From Mytilus edulis (lineage: Eukaryota > Mollusca > Bivalvia > Mytilida > Mytilidae): a stretch of DNA of 64,000 nucleotides. Below, piece after piece: positions 13,001 through 28,000 of the stretch. The stretch spans positions 7,034,207-7,098,206 of the forward strand of contig NC_092353.1 of assembly GCF_963676685.1 (NCBI RefSeq). The letters run 5' to 3'. The translations under genes and the position numbers were made by a program. The notes beneath the pieces were generated by a model, which was given only the letters and a program-made list of their open reading frames with translations, was not told the origin of the DNA and made no database searches. How positions within the stretch are numbered: the stretch's first letter is position 1; each line of letters opens with the position of its first letter.

Positions 13001-16000
13001 TTTCACTGGAGAATCATTATTTTGTACATATATGTAACATCAGATCAGAACACTAGATAATTCATTAAAATGTTAGAACTACTAGTATTCTTGGTCAGTG
13101 TGAAACATGTGCAAAATTGTGAATTTCAAAATTCCCATAAATCTGAAACAACAAAAAACATGTTGTTACCTTGAAACTTCCTCTTCTGTTGAATCTTTAC
13201 TCTCCTTTTCATATTGTGGCAATTCTGGTATTATACTGAAAATTTACATAGCAGAATAAATATACACTTCTATAATTAATTTGTTTAGATCTTAAAAAGA
13301 GGAATCACACAAAAAATCAGGCAAAAAAATTTCAATGATAAAACAAGAAGTTTATTCAAATATCACAATTGTAATCTTTGGGAAATCAAAAATTTTATCT
13401 AGGTTTTTTTCTTATATAAATTTCATACTTATAAAAATTTTGTAAAATACAATACTTCTGTTAGTTAATATATGAATATTCTTTGACATATATTTTCTAA
13501 TAAAATTACCTGTACAAAAGATGAAACGCTCCCAACTGAACTTCTCTGACATTATGTGACAACAATGGACATACATGATTGAGCAAGGTCTGTAAGGAAT
13601 CAGGTAAACCACTTGTATCATCAGCTTTAAGGTAAGCAGCAAGTTTGTGTTCTAATACTTGTTGTTTTGGACACTGACAGACAGACAGAGATAGTGATTT
13701 CAGCAGAAGGTAAATTTGACCAGTAATTGATTCAGTGTGATTCTCTGTAAGGAAAAAATAATAAATGCATTCTTTGTTAGACCTTATGCTATGTGTTCTG
13801 TGTTTGCTCAATTCCGTTAATGTCTTTGCATGTCTGTAATCCCTGATTCACTACTGTCTTCTATTCTCATAATTATTGTATTTTTTCATGATCATGATGA
13901 TGGAATTTAATGTTTATCATTATGACATAACCACACCCTTAAAACTCACATGAGTGTTACAACTCAAACTCACAGTAAAATATTACGTCAATTCACAACT
14001 TAAATTGAGAGTATGACATTAGTGATATCAAAATGTCAAAATTCAAGCCCATTGTAAGCAGTACGGTCTTCAAAGACATTCAGGCAATACATTTATATCC
14101 TTACATCCTTCAAGTGAATTTCTACTTCAGTATTATTATATAAGAATCATCATGGAAGTAATCACACGTACATTAGCTCTCATTTTATAATGACGGCACA
14201 GATGAATAAGCAATTGTTAACAGATAGTCTTATGTATGATTCCAATCACAATTCTGTTTAAATATATGAAGCTATACAGAACAAGTGAAACTGCGAGCTA
14301 CTGCTCACTGATGATACCCCCGCCGCAAGTGGATAATATTAATAGTGTAAAAATATGCAAGTGTTCGGTAAACAGGAAGTTGTCAAGTGATCAATCTGAA
14401 AACGCATCACATGGTATAGCTGACTTAGATAAACCCTGAAACCAAATTTCAGAAATCCTTGTATTGTAGTTCCTGAGAAAAATGTGACGAAAATTTTCAA
14501 CTTGGCTATCATGTGTAAAATCATACAAGTGTTCGGTAAACAGGAAGTTGTCAAGTGATCAATCTGAAAACGCATCACACGGTATAGCTGACTTAGATAA
14601 ACCCTGAAACCAAATTTCAGAAATCCTTGTATTGTAGTTCCTGAGAAAAATGTGACGAAAATTTTCAACTTGGCTATCATGTGTAAAATCATACAAGTGT
14701 TCGGTAAACAGGAAGTTGTCAAGTGATCAATCTGAAAACGCATCACACGGTATAGCTGACTTAGATAAACCATGAAACCAAAATTTCAGAAATCCTTGTA
14801 TTGTAGTTCCTGAGAAAAATGTGACGAAAATTTTCAACTTGGCTATCATGTGTAAAATCATACAAGTGTTCGGTAAACAGGAAGTTGTCAAGTGATCAAA
14901 CTGAAAACGCATCACACGGTATAGCTGACTTAGATAAACCCTGAAACCAAATTTCAGAAATCCTTGTATTGTAGTTCCTGAGAAAAATGTGACGAAAGTT
15001 TCATGGGACGGACTGACTGACTGACGGACGGACTGATGGACGGACGGACGGACTGATGGACGGACTGATGGACGGACTGACAGACAGACAGAGGTAAAAC
15101 AGAATCCCCCCCCTTTTTTAAAGCGGGGGTATAATTAAGTAACTGTTTTATAAATAGGAAATTACAGTAAATATTTGGTATCTAAAATCAAAATGTAGAA
15201 ATAATCTGTACATTAGTGCAATCTAAAATATTAAGAAAACTAAAACTAAAGTGATTTATATCTTACCTGCTGTTTTGACAAAAAGTGGTAAAAGTGCCCC
15301 AAATATTCCCTCACTGAAGAACTCATTCCATTCTGTTAAGAGATTTGGAGGGAAAATCGCCTTTTCTACATCTGTTTGTAAACATCTGGCTACTGTTGTT
15401 AGCAGACGACACGTTGTACAGGTAAATATCTGTACTTCTACAGAGTTGGGTAATCTTTCTACACTTTCTTCAATGCTCTATAAGATAACATATATTGTTT
15501 GAATTTATATTAATATTTAAAGGGGCACTAGCTACGATATATATAAAAAAAATAAAGTATGATTTTTTTTAGATCAATCATTAATAAAATTGGAATAATG
15601 AAATAATAATTTGCTTTTAGCAATCAATTTCCTTTAATTTGGTTGAAATAAGCGATTAAACATAATTTTTGACTGATTCACTTGCAAGTGAAAACGTCAT
15701 CATCATTCTAACCGGTATTCATGTGAACTTCAAGTTAACCCCTAGCTAGAGATTGACAACGCATGCATTGTACGTGTACTGGTTATTTAAAGAAAAAGAA
15801 TGTCAACAATGAAAGTGAAACTACGGTAAATCATTTGATTACTAATTCGATGCACATAAAATCATTCTTATATGGTTAAAAACAATGAGAAACATCTATT
15901 TTTAATCTATAAAATAAAATCAAACAGACCTATAAAAATCCAATTGCACGTGTTGGTTTAATCTATTCGTATCTTTATTTTTGTTTACATCGCTTATATG

Positions 16001-19000
16001 GTCATCTGAGGTCAAATCGATAGTTAATTAGATGGTGTCTGGACTAAAATACACACGAAACGAACCTATATATTATCTACCCCATGTCACCCCATGCTCT
16101 GTAAACTGTTTATTTTAGACTTCTGATAGTTTGGATAAATGTTTTACCTTGTTATAAACCAAATATGAGAATTTGAGTCAAATCGTTTACAATGAATTTG
16201 ACAGCTAGTGCCCCTTTAAATCTAATGTGGATTTGATTATTTGTCAACTAATCAATAAACTTATAAATTCGTTTTTCCCACATTAGAGACTTTAAAAAAA
16301 ACTCTGAACTATTTTTTAGAAAATTTGCATGCTTTTTCATCATCATGGTACTCATCAGTTTTTTTTTAAAAGATATCTTAAGCTAGAGTACTTGAATCAC
16401 TGCTTTTTTACATTTAAAATTCCACTTGCATCCGTCTTGAATGCATTATTCTTTTGTACCATTTTATGCTATGTTTTATTGAAAGAGACCTGTATCATAA
16501 TACACATAATAATATCATGCACTTCTACACACCTGTACAAATGATACAACACTACACATAATAAAATCCCACTCTTTGTCTGTCAGATAAATGGATACAA
16601 GATTGACCGTCTGTTGGAGGAACTTCATTATTTCTATGTTGGCAAATATAATGTCTGACCTTGACTGCCCTACATCACTGAAAATAAAATATCAATCTAC
16701 ATTTAAACAGTCATAACTGTTGTCCTAAAGATGATTTGCAATTTAAAATTCATGTAGACTTACAAATAGTTAAAACTTTAGTTAACCCATAAAAAGATAC
16801 ATAATCAATCAACAAGCATTAGTTTAAGTCAGGACAATACCCGGTAAACAGGAAGTCCCCTTTCAGCTTTTTACACCCATTTTAAATATCAATTGTTCTT
16901 TTCTTTATATGCCACATCCCCAAAAAAATGAAAAGCTTTTGCTACTTTTTCTTCTTTAATAGCTTTTAAAGAAAAAAGTTTGAAATATATCTGTTATATC
17001 TATTAATAATACAATTAATACAAATTGATTGATGAAGTATTATTTATAACACAAGTTACCTTGAATATAGTAGTAAATCATCTTTATCTTCCTTCCAGGT
17101 CATAATCTGGGACATTGATGCTTCAAACAGATCTTGGCAGCTTTCAATATCACCCATCTCTGTGACAATACTATTCAGTACAGCAAGGGCTTGAATTCCA
17201 CCTATAATATAATCACTGATTATCAATATTGTACAATTAAACAAATAACCCAGAGACATAAAATTATAACTAGAGGCTCTTAAGAGCCTGTGTCGCTCAC
17301 CTTGGTCTATTTGAATATTAAACAAAGGACGCAGATGGATTCATCACAAAATTATGTTTTGAAGATGGTGATGTGTTTGTTCATCTTACTTTACTGAACA
17401 TTCTTGCTGCTTACAATTATCTCTATCTATAATGAACTTGGCCCAGTAGTTTCAGTGGCAAATTGTTAAAAATTGACTGTAAAGGACAATAACTCCTTAG
17501 GGGGTCAATTGACCATTTCGGTCATGTTGACTTATTTGTAAATCTTACTTTGCTGAACATAATTGCTCTTTACAGTTTATCTCTATCTATAATAATATTC
17601 AAGATAATAACCAAAAACAGCAAAATTTCCTTAAAACTACTAATTCAGGTGCAGCAACCCAACATTGGGTTGTCCGATTTATCTGACAATTTCAGGGCAG
17701 ATAGATCTTGACCTGATAAACATTTAACGACTGTCAGATTTGCTCTAAATGCTTTGGTTTTTGAGTTATAAGCCAAAAACTGCATTTTACCCCTATGTTC
17801 TATTTTTAGCCATGGCGGCCATCTTGGTTGGATGGCCAGGTTACTGGACACATTTTTTAAACTAGATACCCTAAAGATGATTGTGGCGAAGTTTGGATTA
17901 ATTTGGCCTAGTAGTTTCAGAGGAGAAGATTTTTGAAAAGATTACTAAGATTTACGAAAAATGGTTAAAAATTGACTATAAAGGGCAATACCTCCTAAAG
18001 GGGTCAACTGACCATTTTGGTCATGTTGACTTATTTGTATATCTGACTTTGCTGAATATTATTGCTGTTTACAGTTTATCTAGATCTCTATCTATAATAT
18101 TATTCAAGATAATAACCAAAAACAGTAAAATTTCCTTAAAATTACCAATTCAGGGGCAGCAACCCAACAACGGGTTGTCCGATTTGTCTGAAAATTTGAG
18201 GGCAGATAGATCTTGACCTGATAAACAAGTTTACCCTCAAGTCAATTTTGCTCTAAATGCTTTGGTTTTTGAGTTATAAGCCAAAAACTGCATTTTACCC
18301 CTATGTTCTATTTTTAGCCATGGCGGCCATCTTGGTTGTTTGGTTGGGTCACCGGACACATTTTTTAAACTAGATACCCAAATGATGATTGTGGCCAAGT
18401 TTGGTTTAATTTGGCCTAGTAGTTTCAGAGGAGAAGATTTTTGTAAAAGTTAACAACGCCGGACGACAACGATGCCGGACAACAACGACGCCGGACGCCA
18501 AGTGATGGGCCAGGTGAGCTAAAAATGAATTTGATGCAGTGTATCATGTACATTGTTTGTACATAGAAGTGAATATCACATTGTAAATGTTTTAGGATTT
18601 TAATGAAATAAGTCAGCTCAATCTTTTTTAAAACGATTATACCATATGTCTGGAGAATTTATTCTAAAATAAATTTATTCTGGAAGCTTAAAAATGGTTG
18701 ATGTCAAGCTTGACATGCAGTAAAGACATTTGTCTATTGTTGAAGGTAATGTGTTGTCCTATCAATATATTTTGCTTATAGTGGTGATATGATGTTGACT
18801 ACTTCAATGACAATGCTTTTGATGATGTAATAGTAAAACATGTGACTGTACAAAAGTGGAACTACATTTATTATTTCAATATTAATGTCTGTCATATCGT
18901 TTTTCTTGTTTTATGTTATCTGCATAAAACAAGCCTTTTATTTTTCCTTGTATTGTTTTATTTTTTTTAATTCTTTTATTGCCTAATATGCTAATGAATA

Positions 19001-22000
19001 TAATGCATTATTGAAGGCAGTATGTTGACATGTAGTTGTTCTCATTCTTAAATTTCAACTTTTGGTAAATAGTTTTTTCATAAACAATCATACCAGATCT
19101 CCCCATTTAGTTTTAAAACAAACGTGTAGATTACCATTGACAGGGAAAATAGGTTCAGCACTCATCATTCTAGCCACCATTATCTCTGCTAGTGTGTGTT
19201 TGTTGTCTGTTGTTAAGTATGGTGCTGCCACCTGTAGGACTTGTACCTTACTCTCATCTAACTCACTGCATCTACAGAAAGAGTAGGTTTTCATAACTTA
19301 TTTGATAAGTTTGTAATTGTTTTATCTTTTTTACATTTGAAATTTGACTGTTTATTTACGTCTGAAATGCAAGTAGTCAATGTTACAAATGTTAGCAATG
19401 TTGTGATTCATCAGATTGAAGAAAACGAATTTTCAATTTCTGTTCTTTTTCTAAAGAAAAGTATTAAAATGTAGCTATCCAAATAGGCTTTACATATTGT
19501 CTCAGTTTACCCAGATTTTCAGTATTATAATTGTGCCACTACCAACAGATATTTCAGAACCTTTCACATCTCTTAAAATTAATAGAAGATATGAATTGTT
19601 TGTGGATCTATCAATACATTTTGAATCACACTTTGGCATTTCTAATATATGTGCTTGTTGAGAGTTTTCTGTTAATGTCGTTTCTGATGATTTCTAGAAT
19701 TTAAGACAAGCTCACAGAATAAATTTACAGAATGATTTTAAAAGTATAGGGTTCACAACACAAAAATACAAGAGAAAAGGGATACAAATATTTCATGTAA
19801 ATATATAGACAATAACTGTTTAATGTCTTTAAATATCAGCTGTATTTGTATGAGGCTAGGATACAAGGTGTATGCGAGCTTTTAGCGAGCTATTACACCT
19901 GTTTCGAGCTGAGTACAAATACAGCTGATATTTAAAGACACTAAACAGTTATTGTCTTTATCCTGCAATTAATTTTGTATATTATTTGTGTTTTGAAAGA
20001 CACAAAACACATGTTTTTCATTTATTTTCGATTTGAAATCCCTTGAGGCCCGTGTAGTAATATGATACAGTAATCACACATTCAGCTGAAGACAGGTTCG
20101 CAAAAAAAGAGTCTTGAATGGTCAACAATAATACATCGCTCAAGGTGAATAATTATCTATTTTAACATAAAGAATAATTTCAACAGTAAAATCAAATAAC
20201 AAAACATTGTCCAATTTGAAACAGAAGTGTAGGAGTTTTCTTACGTTTCAGACTTGACATTCACTAAACATGCATGCTGAAATTGACATGGTTGTTTTTG
20301 TTGCACAATCATACACATTCAAGTTTTGAAGTCGATAATTGTCATCGTAGAAAAGACTGCTGTTAATGTGTGTATGTTATCAGAAAATTGTTGTGATTGT
20401 TATTGCTCTAAAGAAATGTTTAAAAACAAACAGAACGTTTTTAAAAGTAATCATAAATTCTCAATTGATACGTCGTTGGAATGCGACTGCAAAGCACATT
20501 CTGAGGTAACACAGGTTCATACAATACTCAGTACGGCAGTGGGAGTAGCTTTAAAGCGATATTTGTATAGTAGAACACCCAATTGCAAGATAAATATATA
20601 TACTATACATCTTGTTAGTCTGTGATATTACACTGACCTGTCCAACAAGGAATTAAAGTCGAGAGTAAAAACTGTATCTTTGCTGTACATGGTCATCAGT
20701 GACTGTAACGCTAGACACCAGAATGATCCTTTCTCTGCAGCACTGTAATGAACAATATGTTATCAAGTTATTTTATACACAACACTGCATTGACCCCAGC
20801 TGTACCTGGCTTGTCCCTTTGCTGACATATTTAAACATGTAGCATGATCATTTGGGTTGTTAAATTGAAAACATATAAGGTACACAGGGAAGGCACCCTG
20901 AAAATAAAGTAACCTCATATAGAGGCATTTTTCGAACTTAAAGTCATAATAAACGAGTCACCGGTGAAAAATAATGTTATTCCTATTCTTGAACTAATGC
21001 ATACAAACATCATAAACTTTAGTCTTCTGTGCAAGTTTTTATAATTTTTTTCGCATAAATTTCGTATAATTGTCTATTTTTTTTCTCCAATCGGTCAGTG
21101 TTGTTGTGAAAATATGGCAGGTAATTAGAGTTTGTGTTTTGAAATATCCAAATTGATAATCTGGAAAATAGTTTTGAAGGTGTAAATGTCTGTCTGGCAG
21201 AGTTCATCTGACCTTAACCTCATTTTCATGGTTCATAGGTTAAAATTAGGGTTTTCTAGTTAAGTCTGTCTCTCAGATACTATAAACATAGTCAACTCTT
21301 TTTGACATATGGAATGATTGTAAGTTGGTCATGCCTGCTTAGTTGATATGATCTTAACCTGATTTTCAAGCTAATCAATGTTGAATTTTCATGGTTAGGT
21401 CTGTTTCTATAAACAATAGCTGAATAGGTTAACTATTCATGGTGCATGATATGAAGCTTAAGTGTACATGTTTGCCTAACCGTGACTTTATTTAAATGGA
21501 TAATTGATGTTTAAAGGTTTTTGTGATACTTGCAGTGGAACCTTTTATAAAGAAGACCAGGAAAGTGGGGAAGACATTTAAGCGTGTGCACTCTTGCATT
21601 ATGTGTAGCTATTTCTTTTTTTCAAAATGTATTTTTATAAATTACCTGTCTAAAGCTGCTGTCAGTAGGTATTTTTATAACTTACCTGTCTAAAGCTGCT
21701 GTCAGTAGGTATTTTTATAACTTACCTGTCTAAAGCTGCTGTCAGTAGGTATTTTTTGCTGTTTTCTGTTAACTTCTGGATCAGTGTAGATACCAAAGTT
21801 TCCAATGTTGTAATACACTGTGACATGGATAGGTTCACATGGACCTATCAAAACAGTATTGAAATATTAAAAAGATTAACTTATATATGTATAAGTATGC
21901 ATCTCAAGAGGAATTTAGGTAAAAATATTTTAAAGGGATAATTCAAAGTAAAATAAAATATGACATTTCTTTTATTGTTGAAAAGAAAATCTCTAAGATT

Positions 22001-25000
22001 TTAAATTAACCATTTCATACATGTGGGAAATTCTGAATGCTGTGAACCAACTTATATTTGCAGATACTTTATTTTGGCATTTAGCCCATTCTAAGAAACT
22101 TTGCTGCGATTAAATTTCACAATTTTCTAATTTACTTTAAGTAGTTATATAAGTAAAGTTTCAAGTTTTACATATTTGCAACGTTTCATTTACATGTTAT
22201 TTTTCTACTTACAAAACTAGCAATAATACTTTGTCATAATTGTGGCAAAGTAAGTTGGTTTACAGTACACATCCTTTAAGAATAAATACTGATTTTTAAT
22301 TCAAAATGTCTACACAAAAAATTGGCTTGCATTAACAGCAAATAAAGTATGGTCTAGAGTGGGGCGCTCATATTCGTTGTGGACACAATTTCGCCGTTTT
22401 ATGATTTTGAGGTGTAAAAACTTCAAAGGATGGTTGAAATGGAAGAAATAAGCTGGTAAATTATATTTTTATAACAAATATGATTATTTTTGGCAATGAG
22501 ACTAAATTTTGGCACTTACCGTAAAGGACCGAAAAATGGTCTTTTTCAGCCAATTTTCTGAATGACAAAAACGATTTCAAAGAAATATTTCTTAATAATT
22601 CTTTGACTGATTGCCCTAAATTTCAGTTTTTTACACCTTTCAAATGTCTGCTATTCATCTATAATGGAATTTATTTGATATTCTAACATGACGTCCTTCA
22701 AACGCTTTGAGTACACACCCGTGGTAAAATATGAATATATTGCCAGTGCTATTCCGATTGTACTCCCACGTCATATGCTTTTTTATGAATGAGATACCCG
22801 ACGTCATAGAACAATGACGTTAGAATGTAAGCATTTTACGGGGAAATACACGCTTGTGAATCCGAAAATCATCACAAGGAAACATACACAAATGATGCTA
22901 AAATGTGGCAAAAGCCCTTTATTGTACATCATATAAGACATATAAATAAATTATCATTCAAATTCATCCAAAACTGTCTAAATACATTATTTTAAATAGT
23001 TTAAGCATGTCACTAATGCAGTTTGCTCCGTTCTTTTACGCTAGTTTATTAGTGCGTTTATTTATGGGAACGGCAAATATTTGCCTACACCTAGAGCGCT
23101 TCGATCCAAAAGAATTGCCGTATGTGTCCTATCAGAATCGAAATAATTCATGGGGGCTTGAATATATCTAGATTTTACCACGGGTTGTCCCTTTATGCCG
23201 ATATTTTACCCCTCGCTATCGCTCAGGGGTAAAATATTTGTCATAAAGGGCCAACCCGTGGTAAAATCACGATATATTCAAGCCCCCATGAATTATTTCT
23301 TAAATATTGTTTAAAGCTGCAGTTATTTGGTTTTAAAATAGATGTGTAAAAACGGCGAATTTGTGTCCCCCGTTGACAAATTATCAGGAAATTTCAAACA
23401 CGTTTTAAAGCTAAGAATATTTTGCATTTGAAGTTATCTTCATATAGAAATATCAGTATACTTCAAAAACATAAAGACCTGAACATAAATTGAAGAAAAC
23501 AGGGAAAGATATGGCAAAAATGAGCACCCCACTCTAAACCAAAAAATAAATGAAAATGGCAGAATCTCATTCCTTACTTACAATATTATTTATATCTTTC
23601 CACTGGTTTACAATATTCATACTATGTAACACTGACAGTAACAGTGTAGTCTGTTTGGGATCCAGTTCTACTGATCTAGTTTCCTGTTCATCTGGTTTCA
23701 CTACTGACCAACATAAAAGTCTTGCATTATACAAAGCTGAGTACAGAATCTGTGAGAAGCTGGAATCTGACCCTAATGTTTGGTTCATACTTAGGTAGGA
23801 CAAATCTCCTTTGGTTATAAGATAATCTAAAACCTGAAAATAATTATAATATTAATATTATCACATTTTTCTTTTAAATTCTACTTGAACTCTACAGAGT
23901 ATGATAATAAAACTAAAGATGAATGACATTTATAAAAATAAATGTGGAAACTGTCTATGAGAATATTACTCAAGAACGGTAGTTTTTGTTGTTAATTTTT
24001 TTTCAATGTAATCCAGATGCATTACAGCTGATTATTTGATATTGAACTGTGTCTACCTCTTATAATGGTGTTCTAATTGATTACCTTTCTAGGAGCAACC
24101 ATTTCTTGTATGTATAAATTCTGAACAAGATTTGACACAATAGGGTTATCTCCCCTATCTCCAGGTAGGCTTTCCTTCACAACTGTCAACAATGTATCCA
24201 CTGCTTTAATTATTCTATCAAATCTGAAAAAAAATACAACTAACTATCAAATAGTTTCTCATGTAGTTAATTATTCGAGCATAATATTACAGGAATGATG
24301 TATTGGGGTTGTAAGAACAGCCTATATAATCTGTAGACACATTTCACAAGTATCAATTTTTATGGAATGAGGAAATGTTACTTTTAAATGAATATTTGTT
24401 TTCCTGAATTAAACAATGTCTGTATACAAGCTTATAGTAAATATCTACTTTTTGAACATGAAAATATGGTTTATATTACCTATACCAAGCAAAATTGGTA
24501 CCCCATGTAGAATAAGGGATGAAGATTGTTAAGGATTTTATGTTTTATCATGTTTTCCAGAATATGCATGACAAATTTACAGCTGAACATTAAGCAACAA
24601 ATATCAATCAATCAATTTCAATGCTGCATTTTGTTTTGGCTTAGAATTGATAGTATTGATTTCTTATACATTTATCCTGTACTTTTTTTGTAGTTTAGTA
24701 AAAAAAATAATTTGAAATATAACATACATTTGTATCTGTTGTACACTGATCACTTTGCCTTTAATGACACAAACAGCCTTCTGTAGTAGTCCACCATCTT
24801 TAATCAAACCACCAGTCTGTCTAATAATAGACCCTATTCCAGTGGTCCATACAAGTTCTGATTCTGACAAAGTCTCATCTATAACATATTAAAAAGAATA
24901 ATAGTCTTAATATTGGACTGTTATATATATATATATTGTATAAATATGGCTTCAATCCATAACGTTTTCATTTTAAATATTGTACAAAATGTCTCCTCCT

Positions 25001-28000
25001 ATTTTTTATGTTTGTGACAATGAAAATATATAGCTTGTGTGTTACTGATACTATGTTTATTTGATTAAAGACTGTTAAGACTCTACTGATAAAGGTCTAT
25101 GTTCATGACTGGAAATCCAATAAACTTATGGTTTAATATACTAAACAGTTAAAATGATATTTGAATATGGTTAATAATTCTCTTTACAAGAAAACAAAAG
25201 TGGTATTTTCATCATATTGTCTTTAAAATAGGTTTTTGCTATCATTTGATAGAATAATTTGTTGTCATAGCTTAAAATTTCCAGCAAAAAATAATTCAAA
25301 AGTATTTTTTTTTTGTACGATTTTCACAAACCAAATACCAAGATTTACATTGTGAAATAGTAACCTTTCGAAATTGTCCTAAAATTTCTGAAAAGACTTG
25401 TATGATCTGTACCAAATAAACCTACAACCAATACTCACCAGACACCTTGTATGTATCATCTAATGATATCGTGAACAGAGTGATCAACAAATCTTCTGCT
25501 GATGGCAACAATAGACAGTTCTTAGAACTGATGAAGAAACTTTGTGTAGCCTTGGAAACAAACTTAACAGCTATATCTGTGTTGTTAGGGTCCGAGTTGT
25601 CAGCCAATGACAGCAGTGTTTGGTGTACAATATGTAATATCTGTTTGATATGGTCTTCTCTGATTACTTGATCTGAAATAAGATTCTAACATGTATACAT
25701 AACACAGATATTGTCATCTCATAAGTGGCAAGCTGTTTTACTAAAATTGTTACAAGGGTAATGTGGAGTGATAATACAAATATTTGTTGAAATCATTTAC
25801 ATGGAAGTACACAAAAAAAAAGCCAGCAATTCAACAGAGATTCAGTAACAATTTGATCAAATTAAAAACATTGTACTAAATTTCTATTTCTAATGCAGTA
25901 TATCAGTCAGACACCAAGATTAAAGTTTTGTTTGAAGATGCAGAGTTTCAGCTTCTCTTTTATCTTTATAGTTTTTGGTATCAAAATTAAATGTGAAAGA
26001 AAAATTTGGATTGAAGAAAAAGATTGGTGCATGATTGTGTTTTTTTTTTTAATTTTCAGTAGTGCTTATGTGTTTACTAATTCATAACTTTTCAGTGGTG
26101 TGTGTGTGAGTCTCAACATTCAATCTTTTTTCTTAATCTTCTTCAAAAATTTGGTACTTCGACCTTCCAGCAACTTTTCTATTCTTAGTGACAGAAAATA
26201 AAGAAACATAAAAAATAAAAGCAATGATACCTGAGTTGTGATCTGCAGTGAGAACCAATGATATAACATCCCATCCAAACTGTATACTAGTCTGGTTATC
26301 AACCACTGGTTTGGTGCTCTCTTTACAGACGACTGTTGCTATGTCAACCAGTTTATTTCCCAGTATGTCACTATGTAACCATGTTTTGATACTACTAAAC
26401 TCAGACTGTAGTCTGATACATTTGGTTAGAAGATGGTAGAAAGCTTCAAAATTCTGAACAGTCTGAAAAATATTACCAAGGTCAGGTAAATATCAACATT
26501 TTCATGGCCTTCTTCAATTATACTTTCAATATGCATTTATGCAAAATTTTACAATACTTGGTCAACTCGTAGGAAAAATGAATATTTTTTCTTCTAGATA
26601 AAGATTTTAAAAAGTATTTTGTTAAATCTTTCACCATGTTGATCAAACAACATATCAAGAAACTAAAACATATAAAATGTTTATGCATGTAATTATTTCA
26701 AATAAGACTTTTAAATTTCTAACCAAATTCAATATGCTTTATCTGAAATTTGCCAACCAAAGGATAATCTCCCCTTGAATTTTTTGACAGATGTCATTTC
26801 TGTCCATTTTCTTCACTTAAATTTTACAATTCTCTACATAAACATACCTCAGTCAATGTCTGGAGAAGTACAGTCAGTGAACTGTTTTCTAGTAATGCAA
26901 TAAACGTACAGATGATACTTATTATTTGTTTTTGATCTGCTGCGTTTTCTTCTGATTGGGCATGCTCAAGCCATGGTAAACAAACATTGAACACAAAATA
27001 ATTTGAATGACTTTCATCTGTCTCAATGTCACCATGGCAACTTTCTATTACAAGTTTTATGGTATCTTCTGCTGGCTCTATTTCCATTAAAGCTGCAAAA
27101 AGATGCAAGCTAGGTGGATTCCATTGTTTGTGAGCATTCTGAAAACCATGTATGGCTAATTTTTGTACAAAAGTACTCATGCCTTTTGTTAATCTAATCC
27201 GATCTTGATCTTTTGGAGAAAGTTCAAATGAGTTCATATCAACACTGGGTTTTACTTTTTCCGGTTTTCCTTTTTCTGCAGCTTGTGGATAGACTAAGTT
27301 TTTCACAAGAAGCATCACACGATCTACTACTCTCATACTATCATCCTGAACTTCCTCACTTAGCCTCTCTTTCACTTTATCTGATAATTCTGACCAATAG
27401 GAGAGCAGAGTTTCTCTGACATCATCAGTTCCCACATTTTCCAATTTCTCCAGAGCACTTCCCATCATGCAATATAAAGGTGACTTGTACAATTCTGATT
27501 CCTTCTCTATTATGGATGAAACAACAACTGGTAATAGCTAAAATAAATATAAACAAATTAAAGAATGTAATGATTTACAAAAATTCAGAGGCATTATTTT
27601 GAAATAATTGTTCAAACCTTAAAATATTGTAGCCATTTCAGAACTGTTTGATTATTATTTGCGCTGTAAACTAGACGACCTGTGGTCGATGAACTGGCAC
27701 AGATGATTAACTGTCAAACTCATTTTGAGTACACATACAGGTGAATGTCAACAAAATACATAAGACAGATTAAATTTAAATAATCTCAATTATTCCCATG
27801 CCTGATCATATGGAGTATTATTTTTCCCATACCTGATCATGGAGTATTATTTTTCCCATACCTGATCATTGAGTATTAATTTTCCCATACCTGATCCTGG
27901 AGTATTATTTTTTCCATACCTGATCATGGAGTATTATTTTTATGAATGTCAAATCACTGCCTGTGCTGGTCACCTCCTTCATCATAAACTGACTACATTC

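Noticed and set aside
14339..14915. 144-codon and 62-codon minus-strand open frames with repeated peptide
   Set aside because: They are the 168-bp internal repeat of a transposable element read in frame; no start context, no protein-like composition beyond the repeat.
20326..20625. 99-codon + strand open frame in LTN1 intron 17
   Set aside because: Unrecognised, unsupported by splice sites, and runs up to the antisense of LTN1 exon 17; likely chance.
27213..27419. + strand open frame inside LTN1 exon 10
   Set aside because: It is the antisense shadow of a confidently assigned listerin exon.
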